Shown here: piece after piece, positions 41,648 through 50,590 of the stretch | Numbering within the stretch: position 1 is the stretch's first letter | Layout: each line of letters starts with the position of its first letter | From: Acidimicrobiales bacterium | GTDB lineage: Bacteria > Actinomycetota > Acidimicrobiia > Acidimicrobiales > DATDAH01 | Direction of reading: 5' to 3' | DNA length: 64,000 nucleotides | Assembly: GCA_016794585.1 (NCBI GenBank) | Contig: JAEUJM010000024.1 | Span: 1 to 64,000 of the forward strand | Position numbers and translations under genes: made by a program | Notes under the pieces: model-generated | The model's input: only the letters and a program-made list of their open reading frames with translations | The model's database searches: none | What the model was told of the DNA's origin: nothing

Positions 41648-42897
41648 GGGCCCGAGACCGTGGTGGTCGCACCGGAGGACGACAGCTCGACGCGCCAGGG
41701 CCGATCGGGGTCGATGGAGCCGAGCCGAGCATGACCTCGACCGTCGACCAAGACGATCCGGCCCTCGGCCACGACCGGGGACGCCGAAGCCGCGTCCCCG
41801 GCCGCGGCCTGGCGCGCAAGGAAGTACACGACCGTTCCGTCGGCGACATAGGCACCCCGCCCACCGAGGACCGGCCCCACCCGGACGGTGACCACGCCGT
41901 CGACCACGCGTGCTCGGCCAGGAAGGGCGCCGACGGCAGCACCGAACTCGATGGTGACCACGTCCGAGGCGCGGTCCGAGACCCACGCCTGCACCCGCAC
42001 GGGGCCAGGACGGGCCGGCGCCTGCAGGACGACCGTGGCCTGGCCATCGACGGTGACGCCCTGGAAAGTGGCCGGGCCGTCAGGGCCGGTCAGCCGAAAC
42101 TCGACGACGGTGCCGTCCGGGACGAGGTTGGCGTACCGATCGATCAGGGTCTCGGTGTGCACCCGCACGAGGGTCCTTCCGTCGGCCTCGGGCCGGAGCG
42201 GGTCGGTGGCGTCGCGTTCGAGCCCGAAGGCGATCGGGAGTCCGGCAACCTCGGTGAACGGGCGCTCAGGCCCGCGCACGTCCCCGGCGCTGACGGAGAC
42301 GTGGTCCTCGCCGGCACGGGTGCCGGCGACCAGCCGTGTCCGGGCCACGTGGTGGTCCACGGTGATGGTCTGGGTCCGCGTTCCCCCATCCGGGAGGCGC
42401 CGTTCGAGTTGGAGGGGGGTGCCGTCGGGAAGCGGGTTGCCGAACCGATCTCCGGCGAGGACCGACACCATGGTGAAGTCCTCGCCGTCGGCCACGACGG
42501 ACCGGGGCCCGATCAGCGCCACGATGGGCTCCGCCGCGGCGGCGGCCCGCACCGTCACGTCGACGGTGCTCTGGATGAGTCCTTCGCCCGTGGCCACCAG
42601 CGTCATCAGGCCCGCAACGGTGGTGTCGGCGGGCCCGATGTTGAACGTGGCCGACCCGCCGGTGACGTCCCGGCGGAGGGTGGTGGTGGCGAACGCGTCC
42701 AGGAGGCTCAGGTCCACGGCATCGACCCCGGGCGGGACCGACACCTCGACGTCGAAGCCGGTGCCGGCATCGACGGCCTCGGGGGCATCGATCTGTGCAG
42801 GCCCCGCGGGGGGCGCACCCGCGCCGGACGCGGGGGCAGCCACCACAGTCGCCGCCAGGACCAGAACGGCGGTCGCCGCGTGGAGAGCCCGCCTCAT
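41644..42897 (-). CDS. Secreted Ig-like (invasin/Big-type) beta-domain protein
   Basis: The 417-residue protein has a signal peptide (HAATAVLVLAATVVAAPASG) followed by repeated ~95-110-residue beta domains. Each contains a segment of the Big_1/invasin type: VSVLAGDRFGNPLPDGTPLQ, VHTETLIDRYANLVPDGTVV and VVDGVVTVRVGPVLGGRGAY with VADGTVVYF. No anchor motif or catalytic site is visible. It overlaps both neighbours by ATGA junctions (42894-42897 and 41644-41647), so it is made together with the GT-C membrane protein and the small membrane protein, probably as part of a surface assembly. Confidence 0.8.
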   Translation of the reverse strand: MRRALHAATAVLVLAATVVAAPASGAGAPPAGPAQIDAPEAVDAGTGFDVEVSVPPGVDAVDLSLLDAFATTTLRRDVTGGSATFNIGPADTTVAGLMTLVATGEGLIQSTVDVTVRAAAAAEPIVALIGPRSVVADGEDFTMVSVLAGDRFGNPLPDGTPLQLERRLPDGGTRTQTITVDHHVARTRLVAGTRAGEDHVSVSAGDVRGPERPFTEVAGLPIAFGLERDATDPLRPEADGRTLVRVHTETLIDRYANLVPDGTVVEFRLTGPDGPATFQGVTVDGQATVVLQAPARPGPVRVQAWVSDRASDVVTIEFGAAVGALPGRARVVDGVVTVRVGPVLGGRGAYVADGTVVYFLARQAAAGDAASASPVVAEGRIVLVDGRGHARLGSIDPDRPWRVELSSSGATTTVSGP

Positions 42898-45800
42898 AAG
42901 TCGCCCTCCCGCTGGAACGACACGGCCTGCACGGTCACGCCCGACCAACCGGTGGCCGGGTCGAGGGCGATCATCGGCGGCGGCGGACCACCCGGTCGGT
43001 CGGGCGAGATCACGCCGTTGTCGAAGATGCCGGGAACGACTCCCGTGTCGCGGATGTCACGATCGTCGGGCAGCCTGATCGAGAAGCCCAGGTTGCGCTG
43101 CGGACGTACGGCGGTGGTGAGGTAGCGGTCGACGACCCAGGCCACCGTCCCGTCGGCGGTGTGGAGCGTCACGAGCACGTGAGGAACCGTGGCTTCACGC
43201 GTGCTGTCGTTGCGGAGCACTCCTTGCAGCCGCCACCCACGCGACCCGTCGCGGGCCCGCACCACCCGCAGTTCCTGCACCGTGAGTGCCGTGTCGAGCT
43301 GGAACGGTGTGACCACCGCCTGGGCGTAGACGTCGAATCCCTCCACCTCCGCCTCGTCGAGGTAGAGCGGCGTTGCCAGACCGGGTCGGAATTCGCCGGC
43401 CGTGGGGTCGTTCGGGTCCCGCTCGCCCGCCACGCCTTCGAAGTCGACGCGGAACGGCACGGTCTCACGAGGCCGCACCTCGTGGATAAGACCCTGGCCG
43501 GCGTCGTAGGAGGCGGCCACCTCCCCGTCGTCGCCGATGAGTTGAGCGGTGACGGTGACGTCGGCGGGAACAGTGTCCGCGTTCAACAGGCGACCGACCA
43601 CCGCCCACCGTTGGTCGACCCGGACGAGGCGCGCATCGAGCACCCGGACCTCGGGGCGGTCGATCACATCGGCGGCCGTCGTGATGCCGGTCGTCACTCG
43701 ACGCCGGCCCTGCGAGAGGTAGTCGATCCCCGGACGCGCCACGAACTGCTCCGGAGGCTCGGACGGGTCCGGCGCCGGGGACTCGAGGTACCAGCGCCCG
43801 TCGACCCGCCGCAGTTCGTGGCGCTCGGTGGTGTCGAGTTCCTCGAGCGACGTCACGCTGACGAGGTGGGCGTCCACCACGGCGCGGTCGCCATCGCGGG
43901 CGACAAGGGTCGCGGTCACCGAGTCGAGCGACGAGTAGGAGGCGAACAGGCCGTTCTCGACCGAGCGCTGGAGGCTCCATTCATCGAAGCTGGGTCGAGT
44001 CTCCGGGTCCAGCCGGGCGTGCGCGGCTGCGAGCCGTCGCACGTCGAGGTCCTGGTGGTAGGCGATGACCACGGACTCGGGACCGTCCGATCGCGTCGCC
44101 TGCGTGGCCGTCACGACGACGAGCGTCGCCACCATGGCCGCCACCACCGCGGCGGCCTGCACCCGCCGCCGGGCCGGGCGGGCGGGCGCCACGACACGCC
44201 GACCGGCGCGTTCGAGGACTGGCTGCCAGGACTGCCATCGCGTGGGTGTAGGTGGTCCGTCGACGATTCGGCCGGCGACGCCGGCGAGGCGCCGGTCGCA
44301 CCAACCCCAAAGACGTCCGAGGGTGGCGTTCCAGGACCCGTCCACCACGAAGCGGACCGCGACCGCTGCCCGCCTGGGCAGTGGTCGCCCGGCGGCATGC
44401 CAGAGGAGCGCGAGGAGGGCGAGGATGATCGCCGTGAGGGGGATGGTTCCCCACAGGAGGCGCTGCCAGCCGGGGATCTCGCGCTCCGCCGTCACCGCGG
44501 GGAGCGGCGCGACATCGGCGCGTTCCCACACGACGATGCCGTTCTCGAGCGTGCCGATTCGGTGCCACCCGGAGAACCGCAGCAACGGGTCGTAGAACCG
44601 ATCTGCGGAGAAGACGAACTTGAGGTGGAAGCGACCCGGCACGGTGAGGAACTGCTGGAGGGACCCGAGACCCGGAACACCCCGGAACTTGGCCCCTTCC
44701 AGCCGCTCGACCGGCGTGCTCACCAACTCGGGGAGCCGGCGCGCCGAGTGGTAGTTCCCGTCCACCGTCTGGGCGGTGGTGTTGGCCGACAGCCAGGCCA
44801 TCTGGTCGCCGAAGCCGAGCGTCAGATAGCGCCAGCGCGAATGGTCGTCCTTGTCCAGGAACGCGGTGATGGGTGCAGGGTCGATGCGGGCCGGCTGGGA
44901 CGGACGGAACTCGGCGAGGTTCAGGGCCCAGAGCGCCGACCCCAGCACCGCCAGTGCCGTCACGACGGTGAGCGTGACGGTCAACCATCGGCCCAGGTTG
45001 ACCTCGAGCAGGTGGCGAATCCGTCCACTGGTCGCCGAGACCACGAAGGCACCGACGAACGGGAGGATCGCGATCGTCGCCCAGAAGGTGAAACGGTCGA
45101 GCGTCAGGATCTCGTAGGCGCCGCCGAGCAGGAGCCGAGGAACCGGGGTGGTGCCGCCCGTGCCCAACAGGGCCAGGAGGGCAACACTCGCGGCGAGCGG
45201 CCACGCCCGGCTCGTGAACCCCCGGATCAGCGCGTACGGCAACAAGAGCAGCGTGAGGCCCCACGGCACCACGAAGAAGACCAGGCCCGCGTTCGGATCC
45301 GCAAGGAAGTCGGCTCTGCTCGCGTGCGGGATGGGCACCTGGGTGATCGGGTCGCTCGACGACCACAGCCAGTAGGGCAACACGACGATGAACAGCGCGG
45401 CCAACACTGCGCCGCCGTAGAGCGCGGACCGGGCCAGCGGACCGGCCACGCGGCGCAGACGTCGGGCCACCACCGGCCAGGCCGTGGCCCGATCGAGCCG
45501 GGTCGGGTGAGCGGCGACCTCCCCGGAGAGCGGGGTGCGCAAGCCGTCGAGCAGCGCGGCAACCACGACGGGCCCGAGGAAGAACACCGAGCCGAACAGC
45601 GTTGTCACGTGGTGGGCGGCAGTGGTCGCCGCTGCGCAGGCGATCGCAGCAACCAGCGCGCGTCGTCGGCCGTGACGGATCCACTCGTCGGCGAACGGAA
45701 GGGCGTTCAACAAGAACGCCAGCGAAAGGGTGGTGGGCAACTGGCCGAAGGTGTGCACGGTCTCGGCGAGGCCCGTCGACACCACTGCGGCCACCGCCGC

Positions 45801-46160
45801 CCACGATGCGGCCCTCGGGCTGACCCACAGGCAGGAGAACCGGTACACCCCGAGCACCAACAGCACCACTACCGCGGTCTGCACGACCACGAACGCCAGC
45901 TCCAGGCCGGTGAGGCGGGAGACGACGGCGATCAGCTGGTGGGCGGCCGGGGGGTAGGACGAAGTGTTGAAGCCCGTGTACCAGCGGGGCTCCCAGGTGG
46001 TGAACCAGCCGCGGGCGTAGTGGTCGGCAAAGAAGATGTGCACGTAGGCGTCGTAGGTGCGCCGGTACGACCCGGACAGCAACAACCCGCCGTGGAGCAG
46101 CAGGGCGCCGGCGAGGGCCCACAACAGGACCGGCTCGGGCCGGCGCACCCTGGCGTCCAT
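42894..46160 (-). CDS. GT-C-like polytopic membrane protein (PTPS-related membrane family)
   Basis: The protein has 1088 residues. The first ~600 form 12-13 membrane spans, with an acidic first loop of the GT-C glycosyltransferase type (YRRTYDAYVHIFFADHYARG, WYTGFNTSSYPPAAH) resembling the membrane family annotated as 6-pyruvoyl-tetrahydropterin-synthase-related. After a last span near residue 675 (AAVVAAMVATLVVVTATQA) come extracytoplasmic domains: an NTF2-like segment and two beta domains (ADTVPADVTVTAQLIGDDGE, RNDSTREATVPHVLVTLHTA). It may transfer sugars from a lipid carrier outside the membrane; activity is inferred. First gene of a three-gene operon, with the shared promoter element upstream of ATG 46160. 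Confidence 0.85.
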   Translation of the reverse strand: MDARVRRPEPVLLWALAGALLLHGGLLLSGSYRRTYDAYVHIFFADHYARGWFTTWEPRWYTGFNTSSYPPAAHQLIAVVSRLTGLELAFVVVQTAVVVLLVLGVYRFSCLWVSPRAASWAAVAAVVSTGLAETVHTFGQLPTTLSLAFLLNALPFADEWIRHGRRRALVAAIACAAATTAAHHVTTLFGSVFFLGPVVVAALLDGLRTPLSGEVAAHPTRLDRATAWPVVARRLRRVAGPLARSALYGGAVLAALFIVVLPYWLWSSSDPITQVPIPHASRADFLADPNAGLVFFVVPWGLTLLLLPYALIRGFTSRAWPLAASVALLALLGTGGTTPVPRLLLGGAYEILTLDRFTFWATIAILPFVGAFVVSATSGRIRHLLEVNLGRWLTVTLTVVTALAVLGSALWALNLAEFRPSQPARIDPAPITAFLDKDDHSRWRYLTLGFGDQMAWLSANTTAQTVDGNYHSARRLPELVSTPVERLEGAKFRGVPGLGSLQQFLTVPGRFHLKFVFSADRFYDPLLRFSGWHRIGTLENGIVVWERADVAPLPAVTAEREIPGWQRLLWGTIPLTAIILALLALLWHAAGRPLPRRAAVAVRFVVDGSWNATLGRLWGWCDRRLAGVAGRIVDGPPTPTRWQSWQPVLERAGRRVVAPARPARRRVQAAAVVAAMVATLVVVTATQATRSDGPESVVIAYHQDLDVRRLAAAHARLDPETRPSFDEWSLQRSVENGLFASYSSLDSVTATLVARDGDRAVVDAHLVSVTSLEELDTTERHELRRVDGRWYLESPAPDPSEPPEQFVARPGIDYLSQGRRRVTTGITTAADVIDRPEVRVLDARLVRVDQRWAVVGRLLNADTVPADVTVTAQLIGDDGEVAASYDAGQGLIHEVRPRETVPFRVDFEGVAGERDPNDPTAGEFRPGLATPLYLDEAEVEGFDVYAQAVVTPFQLDTALTVQELRVVRARDGSRGWRLQGVLRNDSTREATVPHVLVTLHTADGTVAWVVDRYLTTAVRPQRNLGFSIRLPDDRDIRDTGVVPGIFDNGVISPDRPGGPPPPMIALDPATGWSGVTVQAVSFQREGDL

Positions 46161-46169
46161 GGCGACGAG

Positions 46170-46227
46170 GCTACGTTTGCGCTGTCAACACGCCCGCGAT
46201 GCCAGTCCAAGATTGCGGCAAGGATGT
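46170..46227 (-). promoter_or_regulatory. Shared promoter element upstream of the GT-C operon
   Basis: Plus-strand order is GCTACG (46170), GTCAA (46184), CAAGATT (46210) and CAAGGAT (46221). The two boxes are exactly 11 bp apart, and box 1 is 40 bp from GCTACG. GCTACG lies only 10 bp before the ATG, closer than at the other sites. Confidence 0.5.
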
Positions 46228-46329
46228 GGCGGAAGCGGGTGAGCGCGGCGACGTAGGGGTCGGCCCAGGTAGCCAGGACGAGGCTGATGGGCGGGACGAA
46301 GGCCGGAGCGAGGCCGCGGGGGGTGCTGG

Positions 46330-48888
46330 TCAGCGGGTGACCGAGAGGGTGAGGACGCCGGGGAGGTAGGTCTCGCGGGTCGAGGCGAGGTCGATGGCCG
46401 CGTTGCGGGCTCCGGGGGCGAGGAGGGGGCCGACGGTGATCGTGTCGATGTCGGCGCCGAAGGTGTTGGGGTGGTCGGGGGTGCGGCCGCTGGCCGGGTC
46501 GCCGCGAGCGGTGATGGTGCTGTTGAAGAGGTTGTCGGCGGGGTTGGCGGGGTCGGTGAGGGCCTGGCCGTCGATGGTGGCGGTGTCGCCGGTGAGGGTG
46601 GCGTCGCCTTCGTAGGCGACGATGCCCAAGGTGGCGTCGGTGGGCCCGGTGTCGGGGGTGCGGAACCCGCTGACGTCGAACCGGGCGGGGTGGTCGATGT
46701 CGACCACGGCGAGCCCGTCGAACACGACGAGGCGGCGAATCGGCCCGGTGGGGGTGTCGTAGACGACGGCGAGGCTCCAGGCGGCGTAGCGGTCGCGGCC
46801 GGTGCCGGCTTGGATGTCGGCGGCCCAGTAGGTGCCGTCGCCGGCGGCGGCCACGAGGGCGGTGACGTCGGCGGCGGCCTGGTAGCGGCCGGCGCGGTCG
46901 TCGACCCGTTCGGCGGTCACGGTCTGGTAGCTGCCGGCGGCGGGGGTGGCGAAGCGGATGGTGCCGCGTGCGGACGGGGCGGGGGCGGGTCCGCCGCCGA
47001 CACCGGCGGTGGTGTCGGCCCCCCAGTACAGGCGCGCCCAGGCAACGGTCGCCCCGGCGGGCCGGGTGAGGGTCGCGGCGCTGGACGCGGTGGTGGCGGG
47101 GTCGGTGTCGGCGTCGAGGGGCCTGGTCGCCCAGTCGTTGTTGTCGAGGTCGTCGCCGATGCGGTTGCGGGCGTCGGTGCAGGCGGCGCCGGCGGTGTCG
47201 GGGCAGCTGGCGAGGGTGTTGCCGATCAGGGCGATGTCACCGCGGCGTTGCCCGGCGTAGGTGGCGGGTAGCCCGGTGTCGTCGATGGACAGCGGTTGGG
47301 TCGTGCTGTTCGAGGCGGGGGTCGGGTCGACGGTGGCGGCGGTGAGTTCCGCGGTGGCGGTGAGCGCGGCGTTGGCGGGTGCAGCGGCGTGGACGCGGAG
47401 GTAGACGATCTGGTCGGCGCCGGCGGCGAGGCGGTCACGGTCGCAGGTGGCCCCCTCAGCGGTCGGGGTGCAGCGCCACGACCCGCCGGTCGCGGCGACG
47501 AAGGTGAGCTGGGCGGGGAGCTCGACGCGCAGGCGGGGCGAGGGGGCGGTCCCGGGGCCGGTGTTGGCCACCGTGACCGCGAGGATGCCGTCGCGTTCCG
47601 CGACGAGGGCCCCGACCGGCTCGACCTCGACGGACAGGTCCGCCGGCGCCGCCGGGGGCACGGTCGTGGTGGGTGTCGCCGGCGTGGTGGTGGCCGTCCC
47701 GGCCGCTGGTGTTGGAGGTGCCGGTGGTAGCGCCGCGGGGCCGGCCGCTCCGGGCGGGGTGCGGGCGACGGACTGGGCGGACACGACCGCCGGTTCGCCG
47801 CCCGCGATGCCGGTCGGGCCGTTCGCAGCGGCGGGGACCGCAGCCGAGGGGGTCGTGGCAACGGGACCCGGGGGGGCGGTGGTGCCCGCGGCCGGCGCCG
47901 CCGCGGGGGCGGTAGTGGTGGGGTCGGTGGTGTCGTCGGCGACCTGGGCCCAGGCCAGCCCGGCGGCGGCCAGGACGGTCACCACCGCGGCCGCGGCGAT
48001 GGCGTGGCGCTGGTCGGGGCGCTTGCGGATGGGGCGGGCGGACCGCCCCGGGGGGTGGGTGACGGTGAGCGCGGCCCGGTCCCGGAGGTAGCCGGCGGCG
48101 GCGGGGCCGAGCACCGCGGGGCCGACGAAGGCGCGCATCCCGGCGTTGACCCCCACGAGCTCGGCGTAGAACGCCCGGCAGTCGTCGCAGTCGCTCAGGT
48201 GGCCGTCAACCTCCGCGGTCTCCGCGGCGGACAGCCCGCCGCGGACCATCGCGGGCAAGGTCTCGCAGACCCGGTGACAGGTCTCGTTGCGGGTGCCGGC
48301 CCCCACGTGGACGTCCAGGAACGAGCGGCGGAGCGCCTCCCGCGCCCGATAGGCGAGCGCGGCGACCGCGTTCGGGGTGATGCCGAGCAGCGGGGCGACC
48401 TCGGCGGGCTCGAGCTGTTCGACCTGGGTGTGCCACAGCACCAGCCGCCACCGTTCCGGCAACCGGGTGAACGCCTGCACCGCGAGGGCGCCGTCGAGGC
48501 CGTCGAGCGCCGGGTCGATGAACAGCTCGCCCAGATGGTCGTCCGCGGTGAGATCGGCCGGGTCGGTCGGGTCCTCCCGGCGGGCGGCGTTCACGCGTTC
48601 CCAGTGGATCCTGCGCAACGCGGTCAACAGGTACGGGCGGAACGCCACATCAGGGCCCTTCCCGCGTTCGATGGCGCGCAGCACCCGGGTGAACGACTCG
48701 CTCACCAGATCGTCCGCATCGGCCCCGTTCCGGGCCAAGTGACCGGCCAGGCTCCGCGCCGCCAGCCGGTGCCGCTCATAGAGCACCCCGAACGCGGCCT
48801 GGTCCCCCGCCCGCACCCGGGCCAACAACTCGGCATCGCTCGACGCCGACCCCACCTCCGTCACGACCGACCCGATGACACCAAGCAT
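46330..48888 (-). CDS. ECF sigma factor fused to zinc finger, membrane span and extracellular DUF11 region
   Basis: The protein has 852 residues. Sigma region 2 (residues ~20-100; DQAAFGVLYERH, DADDLVSESFTRVLRAI) and region 4 (~135-190; RLPERWRLVLWHTQVEQLEP, LLGITPNAVAALAYRAREAL) are intact. A zinc-finger anti-sigma segment follows, with the HxxxCxxC motif H230-C234-C237 and upstream C204/C208. Then come one membrane helix (~295-314), a Pro/Ala/Thr linker (~318-416), a DUF11 domain (~417-530) and a beta-rich C-terminal domain. A membrane-tethered sigma factor with its own extracellular sensor is the simplest reading, and release would need proteolysis. ATG 48888 is the chosen start. A ~95% identical 3' fragment lies at 15639-15799. 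Confidence 0.9.
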   Translation of the reverse strand: MLGVIGSVVTEVGSASSDAELLARVRAGDQAAFGVLYERHRLAARSLAGHLARNGADADDLVSESFTRVLRAIERGKGPDVAFRPYLLTALRRIHWERVNAARREDPTDPADLTADDHLGELFIDPALDGLDGALAVQAFTRLPERWRLVLWHTQVEQLEPAEVAPLLGITPNAVAALAYRAREALRRSFLDVHVGAGTRNETCHRVCETLPAMVRGGLSAAETAEVDGHLSDCDDCRAFYAELVGVNAGMRAFVGPAVLGPAAAGYLRDRAALTVTHPPGRSARPIRKRPDQRHAIAAAAVVTVLAAAGLAWAQVADDTTDPTTTAPAAAPAAGTTAPPGPVATTPSAAVPAAANGPTGIAGGEPAVVSAQSVARTPPGAAGPAALPPAPPTPAAGTATTTPATPTTTVPPAAPADLSVEVEPVGALVAERDGILAVTVANTGPGTAPSPRLRVELPAQLTFVAATGGSWRCTPTAEGATCDRDRLAAGADQIVYLRVHAAAPANAALTATAELTAATVDPTPASNSTTQPLSIDDTGLPATYAGQRRGDIALIGNTLASCPDTAGAACTDARNRIGDDLDNNDWATRPLDADTDPATTASSAATLTRPAGATVAWARLYWGADTTAGVGGGPAPAPSARGTIRFATPAAGSYQTVTAERVDDRAGRYQAAADVTALVAAAGDGTYWAADIQAGTGRDRYAAWSLAVVYDTPTGPIRRLVVFDGLAVVDIDHPARFDVSGFRTPDTGPTDATLGIVAYEGDATLTGDTATIDGQALTDPANPADNLFNSTITARGDPASGRTPDHPNTFGADIDTITVGPLLAPGARNAAIDLASTRETYLPGVLTLSVTR

Positions 48889-49042
48889 CCCCGCTGCACG
48901 AGGGACGAGACAAGCCGCGCCCGACGTCCTGACGACAGGCCGGCGGAATGTGCCGGCGAGTGAGCCGAGCTCGGACGTCGAACATCATCGAGGCGCGGCC
49001 ACCGGTCGAGGCCCGGACCACCACCCCACGCCCGAGGATGCC

Positions 49043-49079
49043 GAGCATCCGGGCCGAGACACGCCCGGCCCGGATGCTC
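49043..49079. terminator. Hairpin downstream of the RCC1 gene
   Basis: GAGCATCCGGGCC and GGCCCGGATGCTC form a perfect 13-bp stem with an 11-nt loop, 24 bp after the RCC1 stop. It separates that gene from the sigma-fusion gene downstream. The remaining ~155 bp up to 48888 show no other clear feature. Confidence 0.75.
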
Positions 49080-49102
49080 AGCGCCCGCCGAGGGCGGTGG
49101 CG

Positions 49103-50353
49103 TCAAGCGGCAACCTCGACGGGCTGATCCTGGTCGCTGGGACCCCCGCCGGTGCCGAGTTGGCCGTCGGTGTTGGTGCCCCAGCAGAACAGCCGGCCGT
49201 TGCTGCGCCGGGCGCACGTGTGGTATCCGCCGGCGGAGACCCTGGTCCAGTCGGTGCGGTTGCCGGCAACCTGGTCGGGGGTCATCTCGATCTGGTTGGC
49301 GGCGTTGCCGTTACCCAACTGGCCGTTGCCGCTAGCGCCCCAGCAGAACAGCCGGCCGGTGCTCCGCCGGGCGCACGTGTGGTTCACGGAGCCGGCGTGG
49401 ATGGCGCCGGTCCAGTCCGTGCGGCTGCCGGCAACCTCGACGGGACGATGCCGGTCCCCCGGGCTCCCGATGCCCAACTGGCCGGTGCCGTTGGCGCCCC
49501 AGCAGAACAGCCGGCCCGTGCTGCGCCGAGCGCACGTGTGGGACCCACCCGCGGTGACCGCAGTCCAGTCGGTGCGGTTGCCGACGACCTGGACGGGACT
49601 CGACTGGTCGCCCGTGGTGGCCCCGTTGCCCACCTGGCCGTTGTCGTCGTTGCCCCAGCAGAAGAGACGGCCCGTGCTGCGCCGGGCGCATGTGTGGTTG
49701 CCCCCTGCGGCGACCTTGGCCCAGTCGGTCCGGCTACCCGCGACCTCGACGGGGCTCGGTTGGTCACCGGTGGCGGCCCCGTTGCCCACCTGGCCGTTGT
49801 CGTCGCGGCCCCAGCAGAAGAGACGGCCGCCGGTGCGGATCGCGCACGTGTGGGTGCTACCGATGGCGACCTTGTTCGTCCAGTCGGTGAACCCGCCGGC
49901 GACCTCGACGGGGCTCGGCTGGCGTCCGGTGGTGGCCCCGTTGCCCACCTGGCCGTTGTCGTCGTTGCCCCAGCAGTACAGGCGGCCGGTACTGCGCCGA
50001 CCGCACGTGTGGGTGCTGCCGGCAGCCACGGCGGTCCAGTCGGTGAACCCGCCAACAACCTCGGTGGGCGTGGTCCGGCTGTCCGGGGCGACCCCGGTGC
50101 CGAGGAAGCCGAAGCTGCCGTAGTCGGTGCCCCAGCAGTAGAGGCGGCCGGTGGTGCGGATGCCGCACGTGTAGCCGCCGCCCGCAGAGACGCTGGCCCA
50201 GTCCGCCGTACCGGCCTCGGGCCCACCGCCAGCCGCCTGGGCCGCAACGGTCTCGCCGCCGACGGCCAACCCGGCCAGCACCAGAAGCGTCACGACGACG
50301 ACCCGGAGCGGGCTGCTGATCCTGCCTTTGATCCTGCCTTGGTTGCGTGTCAT
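49103..50353 (-). CDS. Secreted RCC1-repeat beta-propeller protein
   Basis: The 416-residue protein has a signal peptide (VVVVTLLVLAGLAVGGETVAAQ) and seven RCC1-type repeats of ~50 residues. Each carries a fixed pair of cysteines (HTCARRSTGRLFCWG) and a GQ(L/V)GxG turn. The regular Cys pair in every blade suggests one disulfide per blade, which suits an extracellular location. There is no catalytic motif or anchor; such propellers usually bind proteins or glycans. The ATG at 50353 is followed by a basic n-region. It lies upstream of the sigma-fusion gene on the same strand and is divergent from the GGDEF-like gene. The 237-bp gap to that gene holds the GTCATGAC motif at 50557 and nothing else clear. 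Confidence 0.88.
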   Translation of the reverse strand: MTRNQGRIKGRISSPLRVVVVTLLVLAGLAVGGETVAAQAAGGGPEAGTADWASVSAGGGYTCGIRTTGRLYCWGTDYGSFGFLGTGVAPDSRTTPTEVVGGFTDWTAVAAGSTHTCGRRSTGRLYCWGNDDNGQVGNGATTGRQPSPVEVAGGFTDWTNKVAIGSTHTCAIRTGGRLFCWGRDDNGQVGNGAATGDQPSPVEVAGSRTDWAKVAAGGNHTCARRSTGRLFCWGNDDNGQVGNGATTGDQSSPVQVVGNRTDWTAVTAGGSHTCARRSTGRLFCWGANGTGQLGIGSPGDRHRPVEVAGSRTDWTGAIHAGSVNHTCARRSTGRLFCWGASGNGQLGNGNAANQIEMTPDQVAGNRTDWTRVSAGGYHTCARRSNGRLFCWGTNTDGQLGTGGGPSDQDQPVEVAA

Positions 50354-50590
50354 GGGGGTTGAGACACGCGACGCGCCCCCTCATGACGCCGGATCCGCGG
50401 AAACCTGCCGGGCCGGTTCGGTACCGCCGGGCACGCCCGGGATCGGCCCGGCGACGGGCCCGCGCGCCGTTCGCGCTCGCCGCCGCGCTCAGCACCCGGT
50501 GGCTACGGGCCGCCGGGTCATCGCCCCGGGACCCCCGCCGGCGTTCGGCTCCCCGCGTCATGACCGCAGGCCGGCGGTGTCGGAGTGGGT

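Noticed and set aside
43161..46256. 1031-codon open frame on the plus strand opposite the GT-C membrane protein
   Set aside because: No domain pattern, and Arg/Gly/His/Glu-rich composition typical of antisense frames in 70% GC DNA. The minus-strand protein has clear membrane topology.
46228..46329. Coding-like minus-strand stretch (LATWADPYVAALTRFRHILA) between the sigma-fusion and GT-C genes
   Set aside because: No start, no stop-bounded gene and no similarity I recognise. It overlaps the CAAG repeat element, so I treat it as a chance frame.
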